NCBI GenBank assembly: GCA_017882345.1
Contig: JADGPT010000004.1
Coordinates: 1-42,863 of the forward strand
Length of the DNA stretch: 42,863 nt
DNA from: Bacteroidales bacterium
Lineage (GTDB): Bacteria > Bacteroidota > Bacteroidia > Bacteroidales > VadinHA17
Reading direction: 5' to 3'
A model generated the notes under the pieces. It searched no databases. It was not told where the DNA came from and worked only from the letters and a program-made list of their open reading frames with translations. Position numbers and translations under genes: made by a program. Positions within the stretch are counted from its first letter, which is position 1, and each line of letters opens with the position of its first letter. Shown here piece after piece: positions 16,823 to 25,997 of the stretch.

Positions 16823-17575
16823 TCACATACTGTCATTATTCCAGATTTCCCATGATTTTTCTGCCTGAGAATGCAGCATTTTGATTCCACTTATTATGGA
16901 ACATCCCTGCTTCACTCCCATCTTAAGAAAAGATGTAAGTTCCGGATTATAAACCAGATCAAACAGAATATGATTCCTGTTTAGTGTTTTATAATTGATT
17001 TCCGGCATAGTCCCTATGTTTGGGAACATACCCAGTGGAGTAGTATTTATTATCAGTTGGTTGCGTTCAAGAATTACGTTATCGACATCAGAATATCTTA
17101 AAACGTCAGGTTTTCTGTCTCTCGAGACCAGGCTCACTTTCAATCCAAACTTCTTAAGGACATAACAAACTGCCCTGGAGCTTCCTCCGGTACCAAGAAC
17201 CAACGCGTTTTTAACATCATCTCTGATAAAAGGAAGGAGAGTATCTTTTATTCCGGTAACATCGCTGTTATATCCATGTAACTTTATCTGTCCGTCAGGT
17301 CTGCTTATCTTCACGACATTAACTGCACCTATTTCTTCAGCCTCAGGATTGATAAGATCCAGAAACCTGATTATCTCTGACTTGAATGGTATGGTTATAT
17401 TTAGTCCGCACAGATCTTCATCTGAAGAAACTAATTCCAAAAAGTTATCAAGGTTTTCTAATGGATAATTCTCATAAGAGCAATCCTTTATATGCTCAGA
17501 AAGAAATTTTTCAGTAAAGTATTTTTTGGAGAAAGAATGACTGAGAGGATATCCAATGAGTCCAAATTTTCTCAT
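16823..17575 (-). CDS. aroE: Shikimate dehydrogenase
   Basis: The 250-residue enzyme catalyses NADPH-dependent reduction of 3-dehydroshikimate in aromatic amino acid synthesis. The substrate site is visible as the SHSFSKKYF motif (12-20), NITIPFK with catalytic K65, GAVN with N86 and GYNSDVTG with D105. The nucleotide-binding loop is GTGGSSRAV (128-136). Length is slightly below E. coli AroE (272). It is downstream of the ComA-like gene on the same strand, after a 46-base gap. Confidence 0.93.
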   Translation of the reverse strand: MRKFGLIGYPLSHSFSKKYFTEKFLSEHIKDCSYENYPLENLDNFLELVSSDEDLCGLNITIPFKSEIIRFLDLINPEAEEIGAVNVVKISRPDGQIKLHGYNSDVTGIKDTLLPFIRDDVKNALVLGTGGSSRAVCYVLKKFGLKVSLVSRDRKPDVLRYSDVDNVILERNQLIINTTPLGMFPNIGTMPEINYKTLNRNHILFDLVYNPELTSFLKMGVKQGCSIISGIKMLHSQAEKSWEIWNNDSM

Positions 17576-17621
17576 TTTCAGATGGTTATTGATTTAGGTA
17601 GATGAACTTCATAAGAATTAC

Positions 17622-18395
17622 CTACTGTTTCAATTCCTCAGGAAGAAACTGAAAAAAGGTATCACCGCGCAGTCCCAGCCGTAATGATTCCAATGGGATT
17701 ATTTCAGCAGGCGCAATATTTCCAAGGTTGACATTAGCTCCAAAATGTTTTATAAACCAAGCCTGTTGCGATTTTAGAGGAGCCTCCCATATAACGTTTT
17801 CCAGTTTAACGTGCTCCGCGATTCCTTGTATTATTTTATTATTAATAGAGCCATCCTCGTTATAGATACCGGTGGTACCGGATTCTCGTGCTTCAGCAAT
17901 AACTTTAACCGATCCGGCAATTAATTCAGCTCTCATCATGGCAACCCATTCATCGGGGGTATAAACAACATCTTTTTTCTTGGAACCGACTTCTGAAATG
18001 ACCGTTCCTCTTTCTGCAAGCCTGGCGATATACTCTAGTTTTCTTTTATGTTCAATGTCGTAAGACCCGTCAGAAACTTCCACCAGCTCGATTTCGTTTT
18101 TATCCAGAAAATCAATGAACTCTTTAAACATATTTCTTACAATGAATGCTTCAAAAAGAGTCCCTCCAAAGTATGGTATAACACCTGCTTTCTTATACAT
18201 CACGATCTTCTTTTCAAAACCGGGAGTGATAAGTGACGTACCAAAGCCAAGTTTTACATAATCGGTGTACTCGCTTCCAACAGACATAAAGTCTTCTGCT
18301 TCCCTTATACTAAGCCCCTTATCCATCACCATAGTGATACCTGAATTTCGTGGTTTTACGGGTCTTTCGGGCAAAAACGGAAGCAGTTTATTCAT
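17622..18395 (-). CDS. comA: Phosphosulfolactate synthase family protein (ComA-like)
   Basis: This 257-residue protein matches the ComA family (PF02679), which adds sulfite to phosphoenolpyruvate to give phosphosulfolactate in coenzyme M synthesis. Conserved stretches visible are KPRNSGITMVMDKGLS, VKLGFGTS, GGTLFE and VEVSDGS, in the order and spacing of this TIM-barrel family. The family is also present in bacteria that do not make methane, where the product may serve sulfolactate or other sulfonate synthesis. comB, comC, comD and comE are not in the window. It lies between the TPR gene and aroE on the same strand. The family call is strong; the in vivo product is not known. Confidence 0.88.
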   Translation of the reverse strand: MNKLLPFLPERPVKPRNSGITMVMDKGLSIREAEDFMSVGSEYTDYVKLGFGTSLITPGFEKKIVMYKKAGVIPYFGGTLFEAFIVRNMFKEFIDFLDKNEIELVEVSDGSYDIEHKRKLEYIARLAERGTVISEVGSKKKDVVYTPDEWVAMMRAELIAGSVKVIAEARESGTTGIYNEDGSINNKIIQGIAEHVKLENVIWEAPLKSQQAWFIKHFGANVNLGNIAPAEIIPLESLRLGLRGDTFFQFLPEELKQ

Positions 18396-18419
18396 ATTAA
18401 GGTTATATTAAATAAAATT

Positions 18420-19832
18420 TCAAAGGAGCTTGTTATTACCGAGGAGCTTTTTAATCTTCCTCGTAAATAACTCATAAGGAAAGATCTCCTCAAACTCCGG
18501 GAAGAGTTCGTTATCGAGATTTAATGCAATTGAAAGATGACGATAAGCTTTTTCAGTTTTCCCGGAATGCAGATAGAATGAAGCCAGCAGATAGTTGATG
18601 CCGGGTACATCGCCGGTAACTTTGTAAGCATGTTCGAGGTAGGGAAGCGCTTTCAAAAAAAGTCCGTCTTTAAGAATAATAGTACCCAGGTCTGCCCAAA
18701 CTTCATCATAATAAGAATCCAGCTTAAGCGCTTCTCTGAAACACCTTAATGCTTCTTTTTTCTCCCCTTTGGAATAATGAGCTTTCCCAAGTAAGTACCA
18801 GATTTCAGGATTTTCATCGTCGAGACGAACCGCTTTTCTGAAGAATATCAGACTGTCCTCAGTATTTCCGGTATTCAGGGCAATTACACCAAGCCCAAAC
18901 CATGGATCGGCATACTCAGGAGCAAGAACTATTGCTTCCTGGTAATATTTACGAGCCATGGTTACTTCTCCTATCTTTTCGTAACATTCTGCAAGATAAG
19001 TCATTGCCTCAAAACTCTCTGGCTCGTTTTCAAGGTATTCATGGTAGACCGGAATTGCTTCGGAATACTTTTCCAGGTTACTGAGAATATTCCCTTTATT
19101 GAAGATAGCAAAAGTATTCTGCGAATTAATAGCCAGTGCAAAATCATAGGCTTCCATCGCTTTATCGTACGACTCCAGTTTATTATAAATTATTCCAAGA
19201 TTGTACCATGCGCTATCTGAAAATGGTTCTTCTTCAAGGTATTTCAGATAGTATTTAATACTGTTCTCATAATCCTCAATCTTATCATAAGCATAAGCCA
19301 TATCATATAGGTGAGCCTTGAATTCCGGTTCAAGATCAATGAGCTTCTCCATATATGGGATCAGATGCACATAATAATTAAGATTTTGTAATACAGAGGT
19401 TATCGCGAACAGGATATTTTCTACATCTTCTGTGTCCAGAGTCAGTGAATAATCAAACATTTTTTTTGCACCCTGTATGTCTCCAAGCATACCATAAGCT
19501 GTACCCTTGGCTATGAATATTTCATGGTTTCCGGGTTCAATGCTTTCCAGTTTCTTTAGTAACCTCAGCGCCTCAACAGCTCTTCCCTTATCGAGAAGTA
19601 CTCTTGCTTTTCTTAACTGTATTGAAACCGAATTTGGATGCTGTTCACTAGCTAATGTTGCTGCTTCAAAAGCCTTTATTGAATTATTACTTTCAATATA
19701 ATAATCTATAATTGTCTCAAATTCAATAACATCAAAAAAATAATTTTCATTATTTTTCTTCATCCTTTCAAACTTCTGCACAGCATGCTTCACATCTTCT
19801 TCATAGGAAATCCCAAACTTATCATCTTCCAT
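18420..19832 (-). CDS. Tetratricopeptide repeat protein
   Basis: The 470-residue protein consists almost wholly of about eleven TPR units with the usual W/Y-LG-A-Y and A-P positions, for example AWYNLGIIYNKLESYDKAM and IWYLLGKAHYSKGEKKEAL. There is no signal peptide or membrane segment, so it is predicted to be cytoplasmic. TPR arrays bind other proteins; no catalytic domain is present. It is the first gene of a minus-strand group with comA and aroE (24 and 46 bases apart). The specific partner cannot be inferred. Confidence 0.9.
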   Translation of the reverse strand: MEDDKFGISYEEDVKHAVQKFERMKKNNENYFFDVIEFETIIDYYIESNNSIKAFEAATLASEQHPNSVSIQLRKARVLLDKGRAVEALRLLKKLESIEPGNHEIFIAKGTAYGMLGDIQGAKKMFDYSLTLDTEDVENILFAITSVLQNLNYYVHLIPYMEKLIDLEPEFKAHLYDMAYAYDKIEDYENSIKYYLKYLEEEPFSDSAWYNLGIIYNKLESYDKAMEAYDFALAINSQNTFAIFNKGNILSNLEKYSEAIPVYHEYLENEPESFEAMTYLAECYEKIGEVTMARKYYQEAIVLAPEYADPWFGLGVIALNTGNTEDSLIFFRKAVRLDDENPEIWYLLGKAHYSKGEKKEALRCFREALKLDSYYDEVWADLGTIILKDGLFLKALPYLEHAYKVTGDVPGINYLLASFYLHSGKTEKAYRHLSIALNLDNELFPEFEEIFPYELFTRKIKKLLGNNKLL

Positions 19833-20095
19833 GGCTCACAAAAATATGAATACAAAATTAATACTATTTTTAATAAGGATGTTTTCATATAACCTCAATT
19901 ATTAACATTTTAACATTTTTTTAAGCATTTGATAAAGAGGTAGGTACAAATGAAATGCTTTTAGAGCTATTTTTTTTATAATGTAGACGCAACCTGCAGC
20001 TATAAATAATCATCTATTAATTGTAAAACCAGGAAAAACTATATAAAATCAAACCCTATTTACCGTAGAATTAACCTAAATTCTAGTTTTGAAGA
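19833..20095 (+). other. AT-rich gap with possible small RNA
   Basis: This part of the 334-base gap between divergent genes has no credible coding frame. It holds an inverted repeat, AAGCATTT (19923-19930) and AAATGCTT (19953-19960), followed by a run of eight T (19970-19977). In the same stem a competing CATTTG/CAAATG pairing is possible. The gap ends at a strong plus-strand terminator (20096-20117) that belongs to no annotated gene. A small plus-strand transcript is the simplest explanation, but no good promoter for it was found. Confidence 0.3.
19854..19861 (-). promoter_or_regulatory. Predicted -7 box upstream of the TPR gene
   Basis: Read on the minus strand, this is TAATTTTG, fitting TAnnTTTG, 22 bases before the start. 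No convincing -33 element is seen. A second match lies at 19840-19847 but would place the transcript start on the ATG. Confidence 0.45.
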
Positions 20096-20117
20096 ACCGG
20101 GCGACCTCCCGGTTTTT
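20096..20117 (+). terminator. Intrinsic terminator with no assigned upstream gene
   Basis: The hairpin pairs ACCGGG (20096-20101) with CCCGGT (20108-20113) around a 6-base loop and runs into TTTTT. The T run is on the plus strand only. It lies upstream of the promoter box of the next gene, so it ends an earlier plus-strand transcript. Confidence 0.7.
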
Positions 20118-20130
20118 CATTTTATATTAA

Positions 20131-20138
20131 TATCTTTG
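20131..20138 (+). promoter_or_regulatory. Predicted -7 box of the beta-propeller gene
   Basis: TATCTTTG is a perfect TAnnTTTG match, 29 bases before the start codon and directly after the upstream terminator. The -33 region contains only a GTTTTT stretch. Confidence 0.5.
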
Positions 20139-20166
20139 TTTATATACCTCCTTTAATTACATCCGC

Positions 20167-21177
20167 ATGAAAAAATCAGGATATATAAATTTTATAATCT
20201 CAGGGTTAAGTATCTTATTTGTTATAGTTTGTTTTACCGACTGTAAGAAAACTGAAAATCCTATAAAATATCCAAAAGGTACGTTTCCTGATACAGTTAT
20301 TAATATAGCTGATATTAACTCCCCCTATGACGATTACAATCTTGCATTGTACCAGATTGGCGAATATTTGCCAATAATATTTTCAAGCAACAGGAAAAGT
20401 TCAGGTGGTCAGTTTGATCTCGAACAGGCAGGTATCTCCATATTATTTGATCAGACCTCCGGCGCTTTTGGATTTGGGGCTAAAATGACTACTGACGCAT
20501 TCCTCGACAAATTAATCGGTAAGGCAAAGACCCCGGGAAATGATTTCGGGCCATACAGATTATTCAGTAAAATTGACGGTTTCGAATATCTTTTGCTCTC
20601 TTCAACAAATGCAGCTGGAAATCTGGATCTCTATTATCTTAAAAATCAACCGGTATCCGGTACTTTTCTTCCAGAGATTACTGGACCGTTGCCAATTACA
20701 CTTATGAATACAGGCTTTGATGATGCATATATCTGTTTTAATCCGGAGCAGGATACTGCTTATTTTTCATCAAACAAGGAAGGAACCTTTGACATTTTTT
20801 TCCTGAAAAAACCTGCAGAAAAAGATCTCTCATCATGGTTCAATCTTGATTATTCACTGCCGGCAAAGGTTGACAGTATAAATAGCTCAGGTGAAGATAA
20901 ATGTCCGTTCATATTAAAAAAAATAATGGTATTTGCTTCTAACCGTCCCGGCGGCCTTGGTGGTTATGATCTTTATTATTCTATATTGAAAAATGGGAAA
21001 TGGGGCTCTCCTGTTAATCTTGGGCCCCGGATAAATACTTCTTCAGACGAATACAGGCCGGTAATTGGTTCTTATCCGGAATTCACCAATAAGTATCTTA
21101 TGTTTTCTTCCAACAGACCGGGTGGTAAAGGAGGATTTGACCTCTATTTCACGGGAGTGGATTTTCCATCAAAATAA
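20167..21177 (+). CDS. Exported PD40-type beta-propeller protein, possible lipoprotein
   Basis: This 336-residue protein starts with a short basic N-terminus and a hydrophobic segment up to about residue 24. C22 and C26 follow it; C26 is a possible lipidation site, although the aspartate before it is unusual. The rest contains four WD40-like PD40 blades with the SSNR/ASNRPGG signature (near residues 72, 198, 258 and 314), for example FASNRPGGLGGYDLYYS. Such blades are common in envelope proteins of Bacteroidota, some with OmpA-like domains; none is attached here. It is predicted to lie in the periplasm or on the cell surface and to bind protein or glycan. It is a single gene with its own promoter, convergent with folD. 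Confidence 0.8.
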   Translation: MKKSGYINFIISGLSILFVIVCFTDCKKTENPIKYPKGTFPDTVINIADINSPYDDYNLALYQIGEYLPIIFSSNRKSSGGQFDLEQAGISILFDQTSGAFGFGAKMTTDAFLDKLIGKAKTPGNDFGPYRLFSKIDGFEYLLLSSTNAAGNLDLYYLKNQPVSGTFLPEITGPLPITLMNTGFDDAYICFNPEQDTAYFSSNKEGTFDIFFLKKPAEKDLSSWFNLDYSLPAKVDSINSSGEDKCPFILKKIMVFASNRPGGLGGYDLYYSILKNGKWGSPVNLGPRINTSSDEYRPVIGSYPEFTNKYLMFSSNRPGGKGGFDLYFTGVDFPSK

Positions 21178-21189
21178 TGAAGGTATAGG

Positions 21190-21203
21190 GAACTTAAAAG
21201 TTC
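21190..21203. terminator. Weak hairpin between the propeller gene and folD
   Basis: GAACT-TAAA-AGTTC forms a short stem followed on the plus strand by a T-rich stretch. It overlaps the folD stop codon. The stem is only 5 base pairs, so termination is uncertain. Confidence 0.3.
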
Positions 21204-22071
21204 AATTTCTTTTTGCAGCGATAATTGTGTTTCTCAAAAGCGAAACTCTCGTCATTGGCCCTACACCTCCGGGGACAGGAGTGATGTACGAACATTTTGG
21301 GGCTACTCTCTCAAAATCAACATCGCCAACAAGTTTAAATCCCGACTTGGTGTCAGGACTGTTAATGCGGGTGGCTCCGACATCTATTACCACTGCTCCC
21401 TCTTTCACCATTTCTTCTGTAACAAATCCGGGAGAACCTATTGCAGCAATAATTATGTCGGCCTGACAAATAATATCCTTAATGTTTTTTGTGCGGCTAT
21501 GCACAACTGTTACAGTTGCATCCATTCCTTTCTGGGAAAGCAGAATACTTACAGGACGGCCAACTATATTACTACGGCCTATTACGACACAATTTTTACC
21601 TGAAGTTTCAATGCCATATCTTTTTAAAAGTTCGACTATTCCATAAGGAGTGGCGGGCAGATAACCAGGAAGTCCGATAACCATATTCCCAATATTAACC
21701 GGGTGAAAACCATCTGCATCTTTTCGCGGATCAATAGCTTCAATTACCTTATTCTCTGATATATGTTGTGGTAGCGGTAACTGAACGATGAATCCATCTA
21801 CATCAGGATCGTTGTTAAGTTCGGCGATTTTTTCAAGTAAAACATTCTCTCCAATTTCACTCCCGAATCTTATAAGCGTTGATTTGAAACCGACCTCTTC
21901 ACAATCTTTTACTTTGTATGCAACGTAAGATTCGCTTGAACCGTTGTTACCTACCAGAATAGCAGCGAGATGAGGTATTTTTTTCCCGCCTGACTTTAGT
22001 ATTGCTACTTCTTCAGCGATCTCCTTTTTGATTTCAGAAGCTACTTTCTTGCCATCGAGGATCTTATACAT
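21202..22071 (-). CDS. folD: Bifunctional methylenetetrahydrofolate dehydrogenase/cyclohydrolase
   Basis: The 289-residue enzyme interconverts methylene-, methenyl- and formyl-tetrahydrofolate in one-carbon metabolism. Motifs are SYVAYK (catalytic Y49 and K53), [22 protein letters not shown], the nucleotide-binding GRSNIVGRP and the C-terminal [12 protein letters not shown]. Length matches E. coli FolD (288). It lies 8 bases downstream of ffh as the last gene of the argS-ffh-folD group. Confidence 0.96.
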   Translation of the reverse strand: MYKILDGKKVASEIKKEIAEEVAILKSGGKKIPHLAAILVGNNGSSESYVAYKVKDCEEVGFKSTLIRFGSEIGENVLLEKIAELNNDPDVDGFIVQLPLPQHISENKVIEAIDPRKDADGFHPVNIGNMVIGLPGYLPATPYGIVELLKRYGIETSGKNCVVIGRSNIVGRPVSILLSQKGMDATVTVVHSRTKNIKDIICQADIIIAAIGSPGFVTEEMVKEGAVVIDVGATRINSPDTKSGFKLVGDVDFERVAPKCSYITPVPGGVGPMTRVSLLRNTIIAAKRN

Positions 22072-22079
22072 GTTTAACT

Positions 22080-23399
22080 TTATTTTTTGCCCATGAGTCG
22101 CGCCGCATTTCCACCTTTTGTCATCATCTTCATCATCTTTTTGGTTTCATCAAACTGTCTCAGCAGTTTATTCACTTCCGGAACACTAGTCCCGCTTCCG
22201 GAAGCAATTCTTTTCCGTCTGCTGCCATTTAGAACAACAGGATTGATTCTTTCTTCAGGTGTCATACTTCTGATAATTGCTTCTATACCTTTGAATGCGT
22301 TATCATCTATATCCAGATCTTTTACAGCTTTTCCTACACCCGGTATCATTGCCATCAGGTCCTTGACATTACCCATTTTTTTTATCTGCTGGATCTGGGT
22401 GATAAAATCGTTAAAATCAAACTGGTCTTTTGAGATTCTTTTCTGGAGTTTCCTTGCCTCTTCCGAGTCGTATTGTTCCTGTGCTTTTTCAACAAGAGAA
22501 ACAATGTCTCCCATCCCCAGAATTCTATCTGCCATTCTCTCAGGGTAGAATATATCGATAGCCTCCATCTTTTCGCCTGAACTTACGAACTTAATAGGCT
22601 TGTTAACCACCGACTTAATGGAAAGCGCTGCTCCTCCCCTGGTATCACCATCGAGTTTTGTCAATACAACTCCGTCAAAGTCAAGTTTTTCATTGAATTC
22701 CCTCGCAGTATTCACGGCATCCTGTCCAGTCATGGAATCAACAACGAAAAGTATTTCATGTGGATTTACTGCATCCTTAACAGATGATATCTCTTTCATC
22801 ATCTCGTCATCAATGGCAAGACGGCCGGCAGTATCAATAATTACAACATCGTACCCTGATTTTTTTGCTTCCTTCACAGCATTACGGGAAATAACGACCG
22901 GGTTCATATTTCCATCTTCAGAATAGACCGGGACTTCTATCTGAGCGCCGATTATCTTTAATTGTTCTATTGCGGCAGGCCGGTAAACATCGCATGCAAC
23001 CAGCAAAGGATTTTTCCCTCTTTTGGATTTTACCCATTTAGCAAGTTTTCCGCTGAACGTTGTTTTTCCTGAACCCTGAAGTCCCGCGATAAGTATAACA
23101 GATGGGTTGATTTTAATATTAAGATCGGTCTTATCTCCACCCATCAGGTCAACCAGTTCATCATGAACGATCTTGACCATCATCTGTGATGGATTAACCG
23201 AATTAAGTACCTCCTGCCCTATTGCTTTCTGCTTTACGGTATCAGTGAATTGTTTAGCGATTTTAAAGTTTACATCTGCATCGAGCAAAGCCCTCCGGAC
23301 TTCCTTAAGTGTCTCAGCAATATTTATTTCAGATATTCTGCCCTGTCCCTTTAAAAGTTTAAAGGATTTCTCCAGCCGTTCACTTAAATTTTCAAACAT
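22080..23399 (-). CDS. ffh: Signal recognition particle protein Ffh (SRP54)
   Basis: This 439-residue GTPase binds SRP RNA and signal sequences of nascent membrane proteins. The order is N domain (1-90), G domain with GLQGSGKTT (105-113), DTAGR (from 189) and TKLDGD (247-252), then the methionine-rich M domain ending in a KKMMKMM stretch. All GTPase motifs are intact. The C-terminal tail after the M domain is short. It is between argS (32-base gap) and folD (8-base gap). Confidence 0.96.
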   Translation of the reverse strand: MFENLSERLEKSFKLLKGQGRISEINIAETLKEVRRALLDADVNFKIAKQFTDTVKQKAIGQEVLNSVNPSQMMVKIVHDELVDLMGGDKTDLNIKINPSVILIAGLQGSGKTTFSGKLAKWVKSKRGKNPLLVACDVYRPAAIEQLKIIGAQIEVPVYSEDGNMNPVVISRNAVKEAKKSGYDVVIIDTAGRLAIDDEMMKEISSVKDAVNPHEILFVVDSMTGQDAVNTAREFNEKLDFDGVVLTKLDGDTRGGAALSIKSVVNKPIKFVSSGEKMEAIDIFYPERMADRILGMGDIVSLVEKAQEQYDSEEARKLQKRISKDQFDFNDFITQIQQIKKMGNVKDLMAMIPGVGKAVKDLDIDDNAFKGIEAIIRSMTPEERINPVVLNGSRRKRIASGSGTSVPEVNKLLRQFDETKKMMKMMTKGGNAARLMGKK

Positions 23400-23431
23400 A
23401 TATTTTTCAGGTAAATAGTATAAATAATATT

Positions 23432-25219
23432 TTACATTCTCTCCGGCATTTCAATACCTAACAGCCACATACCCGTATGAATAATCTCACTGGTGACCTT
23501 TGATAAGATCAGTCTGAAATTTCTTATTTCTTCGTCATCTTCCCCCAGGATTGAAAAATCGTGATAAAACTGGTTGTATTCGCGGGAAAGCTCATAACAG
23601 TAATTTGCAATTAATGCAGGGCTATAACCTGCAGCTGCTGCTGAAACTGTTTCAGAGAATTTACGCAACAATTTTATCAGTTCTATTTCTTTGGGGCCTG
23701 CTTTAACTCCCGAAAATAAGATGTGTTCAATATTTATTCCCATCTGCTCCGCTTTCCGGAATACCGATTTTATTCTTGTATAGGTATACTGAATAAATGG
23801 CCCGGTATTCCCATTGAAATCAATTGATTCAGCAGGATTAAATGTCATATTTTTCTTTGGATCCACTTTAAGTATGTAATATTTCAGGGCGCCCATCCCT
23901 ATTTTCCTGAATATATCTTCTTGCTCTTCGTCAGAAAAATCAGATAGTTTACCAAGTTCCAAAGAGACTTCCTTAGCTGTCATCTGCATCTCTTTGATGA
24001 GGTCATCTGCATCCACGATTGTCCCTTCGCGTGATTTCATCCTGCCTTCCGGAAGCTCTACCATTCCGTACGAAAAATGGATCAGTCCATCAGCCCATTT
24101 ATAGCCCATCCTTTTCAACAGAGCTTTCAGCACCTGAAAATGATAATTTTGTTCATTTCCAACAACATAGATGTTCTTGTCAAATTTAAATTCATTGTGC
24201 CTGTTTACAGCTGTTCCGAGATCCTGAGTCATATATACTGCGGTACCATCAGAACGAAGTAAAAGCTTCTGATCCAATCCATCCGGTGTCAGGTCTGCCC
24301 AGATCGAACTATCATCATTTCTGTAAAGAATTTTATCTTTTAATGCTGTGAGAACAATATCTTTTCCAACTTTATATGTATCTGATTCGTAGTAGATTTT
24401 ATCAAAATCTACTCCAAGCTTTTTATATGTCTCATCAAATCCTGCATAAACCCAGGAGTTCATCATTTTCCATAATCCGAAGACTTCTTCGTCACCAGAC
24501 TCCCATTTAAGAAGCATATCGCGGGTTTCTCTCATGAGGAATGCAGCGTTTTTTGCCTCGGCTTCGTCCATCCCCTCCTTCACAAGTTTCTCAATCTGGA
24601 TCTTATAATTCTTTTCGAATAAAACATAATATTTTCCTACAAGGTGATCACCCTTCATGCCAGAAGACTCGGGAGTCTCTCCGTTTCCAAATTTTTGCCA
24701 CGCCAGCATCGATTTGCAGATATGAATTCCACGGTCATTTACAATATTCGTTTTTACTACCCTGTGCCCGCAACCGGATAAAATACGATAGAGCGAATAA
24801 CCGAGAAGGTTGTTCCGTATATGTCCAAGGTGCAAAGGCTTATTGGTATTGGGTGAAGAGTATTCAACGAGAATTGTTTCAGGTTCAGCCACCTGACATT
24901 CTTCCAGGTGGCTTTTTTCAGATGCTAATTTTTTGAAGAATTCGACCCACCAGGCATTGGAAATTTCCAGGTTAAGGAATCCTTTTATGACATTAAACCC
25001 TGAGACAGCCGGGAAGTTCTTAGTAAGATACTGTCCTATCATTTCACCTGTCTTTTCAGGTGTATTTTTTGAGAAACGAAGGAGTGGAAAGACAACAAGA
25101 GTAAAGTCGCCTTTGAAATCTTTTCTGGTTTCCTGAATCTGGATCAGGTCATCTTTAACTTCGCTATTGTAAATAATTTTAACAGCTTCTTTTATCTTTT
25201 CTTTAAGATTAATCTCCAT
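23432..25219 (-). CDS. argS: Arginyl-tRNA synthetase
   Basis: The 595-residue class I synthetase has an N-terminal additional domain, then EYSSPNTNKPLHLGHIRNN with the HIGH-type motif HLGH at 130-133. The KMSKS-type loop is GRMKSREGT near residue 395, and the C-terminal anticodon-binding domain ends in WLLGIEMPERM. It charges tRNA-Arg. It is the first gene of the argS-ffh-folD group and has a good promoter match 26 bases upstream. Confidence 0.96.
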   Translation of the reverse strand: MEINLKEKIKEAVKIIYNSEVKDDLIQIQETRKDFKGDFTLVVFPLLRFSKNTPEKTGEMIGQYLTKNFPAVSGFNVIKGFLNLEISNAWWVEFFKKLASEKSHLEECQVAEPETILVEYSSPNTNKPLHLGHIRNNLLGYSLYRILSGCGHRVVKTNIVNDRGIHICKSMLAWQKFGNGETPESSGMKGDHLVGKYYVLFEKNYKIQIEKLVKEGMDEAEAKNAAFLMRETRDMLLKWESGDEEVFGLWKMMNSWVYAGFDETYKKLGVDFDKIYYESDTYKVGKDIVLTALKDKILYRNDDSSIWADLTPDGLDQKLLLRSDGTAVYMTQDLGTAVNRHNEFKFDKNIYVVGNEQNYHFQVLKALLKRMGYKWADGLIHFSYGMVELPEGRMKSREGTIVDADDLIKEMQMTAKEVSLELGKLSDFSDEEQEDIFRKIGMGALKYYILKVDPKKNMTFNPAESIDFNGNTGPFIQYTYTRIKSVFRKAEQMGINIEHILFSGVKAGPKEIELIKLLRKFSETVSAAAAGYSPALIANYCYELSREYNQFYHDFSILGEDDEEIRNFRLILSKVTSEIIHTGMWLLGIEMPERM

Positions 25220-25244
25220 CTTTTACTTAACAAATTTCAGGTTT

Positions 25245-25276
25245 CAAAGATAACATTTTAATATATTGATTTACAA
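25245..25276 (-). promoter_or_regulatory. Predicted promoter of argS-ffh-folD
   Basis: On the minus strand, TTG (25274-25276) is followed after 21 bases by TATCTTTG (25252 down to 25245). Both elements fit the Bacteroidota consensus and spacing. The start codon lies 25 bases further on. Confidence 0.65.
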
Positions 25277-25405
25277 GAAAACATGACCAAAAAGGGCATC
25301 TTATCGAACAAGCGAAATTCAGACCTTTATGCCAACCTATTTAAATCTTTGACAACCTGCCTTTTCTTTTTGATAAAGAGAAATACTATAATTAAAAACT
25401 TATTA

Positions 25406-25413
25406 TATATTTG
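25406..25413 (+). promoter_or_regulatory. Predicted -7 box of the SiaC-like gene
   Basis: TATATTTG fits TAnnTTTG, about 50 bases before the start. No -33 match is at the expected distance. The surroundings are very AT-rich, so a chance match is possible. Confidence 0.4.
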
Positions 25414-25457
25414 AATATGTTTATTTATTAGCTTATCATCATTAATATATTAAAAAG

Positions 25458-25913
25458 GTGGAGTTGAAAAATTTATTTATCGAACCGACTGCCAAGACAC
25501 CACAGGTTGATTTAAATTATCCTTCTGGCGAACTTATCATGTCTGGAAGGTCAATCCCTGAGAATGCAGCGATCATTTATGAAGCTGTATTGAAGTGGGT
25601 CACTGAATATATCAAAAATCCAAGACCTACTACCAACCTGCGTCTTAATCTTGAATACTTTAATACCGCATCAGCTATCTGGCTTGCAAAAATTGTTCAG
25701 ACACTCAGCTCAATAAAGGAAAGTGAGTATACCCTGATGATACACCTTTACTTCAATATTGAAGATTATGATAATATGGAAGCTGAAGATATCAAGGATG
25801 AACTGCAACCCATTATCTATTTGATCGGAGTACCCACAGTTAGCCTGGGAATTAAAATTTACGGTACTGATGACAAAGGAGAAATAATTAAAGAGTCGAT
25901 GGTTCTTATTTAA
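25458..25913 (+). CDS. SiaC-family (DUF1987) regulatory protein
   Basis: The 151-residue soluble protein fits the DUF1987/SiaC family: an IEPTAKTPQV opening, then ISGRSIPEN-like SGRSIPENAA, a helix and the LEYFNTASA stretch with conserved serine and threonine. In Pseudomonas, SiaC is a phosphorylatable partner that activates a diguanylate cyclase and is controlled by a PP2C phosphatase and its kinase. No such partners are in the window, so the target here is unknown. There is no ATG: GTG at 25458 gives the longest frame. TTG at 25464 gives the family-like start MKNLFIEP and has AAGG five bases upstream, so it may be the real start. Confidence 0.82.
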   Translation: MELKNLFIEPTAKTPQVDLNYPSGELIMSGRSIPENAAIIYEAVLKWVTEYIKNPRPTTNLRLNLEYFNTASAIWLAKIVQTLSSIKESEYTLMIHLYFNIEDYDNMEAEDIKDELQPIIYLIGVPTVSLGIKIYGTDDKGEIIKESMVLI

Positions 25914-25997
25914 TCTCCCCTCCTGATTTTTGTCTATAACCTTTTATTTCTTCAATTTTTTGGCATAACTTTATTTCGCCAATTAATTTTAATAGTC

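Noticed and set aside
17590-17621. TAGGTA/TACCTA inverted repeat between comA and aroE
   Set aside because: Only six base pairs with a long loop and no T run; likely chance.
20084-20091. TAGTTTTG as a promoter
   Set aside because: It fits TAnnTTTG but would start transcription inside the terminator hairpin; the box at 20131 is better placed.
22087-22926. Long plus-strand frames antisense to ffh
   Set aside because: They mirror the codon pattern of ffh, have no family-like features, and the ffh frame is certain.
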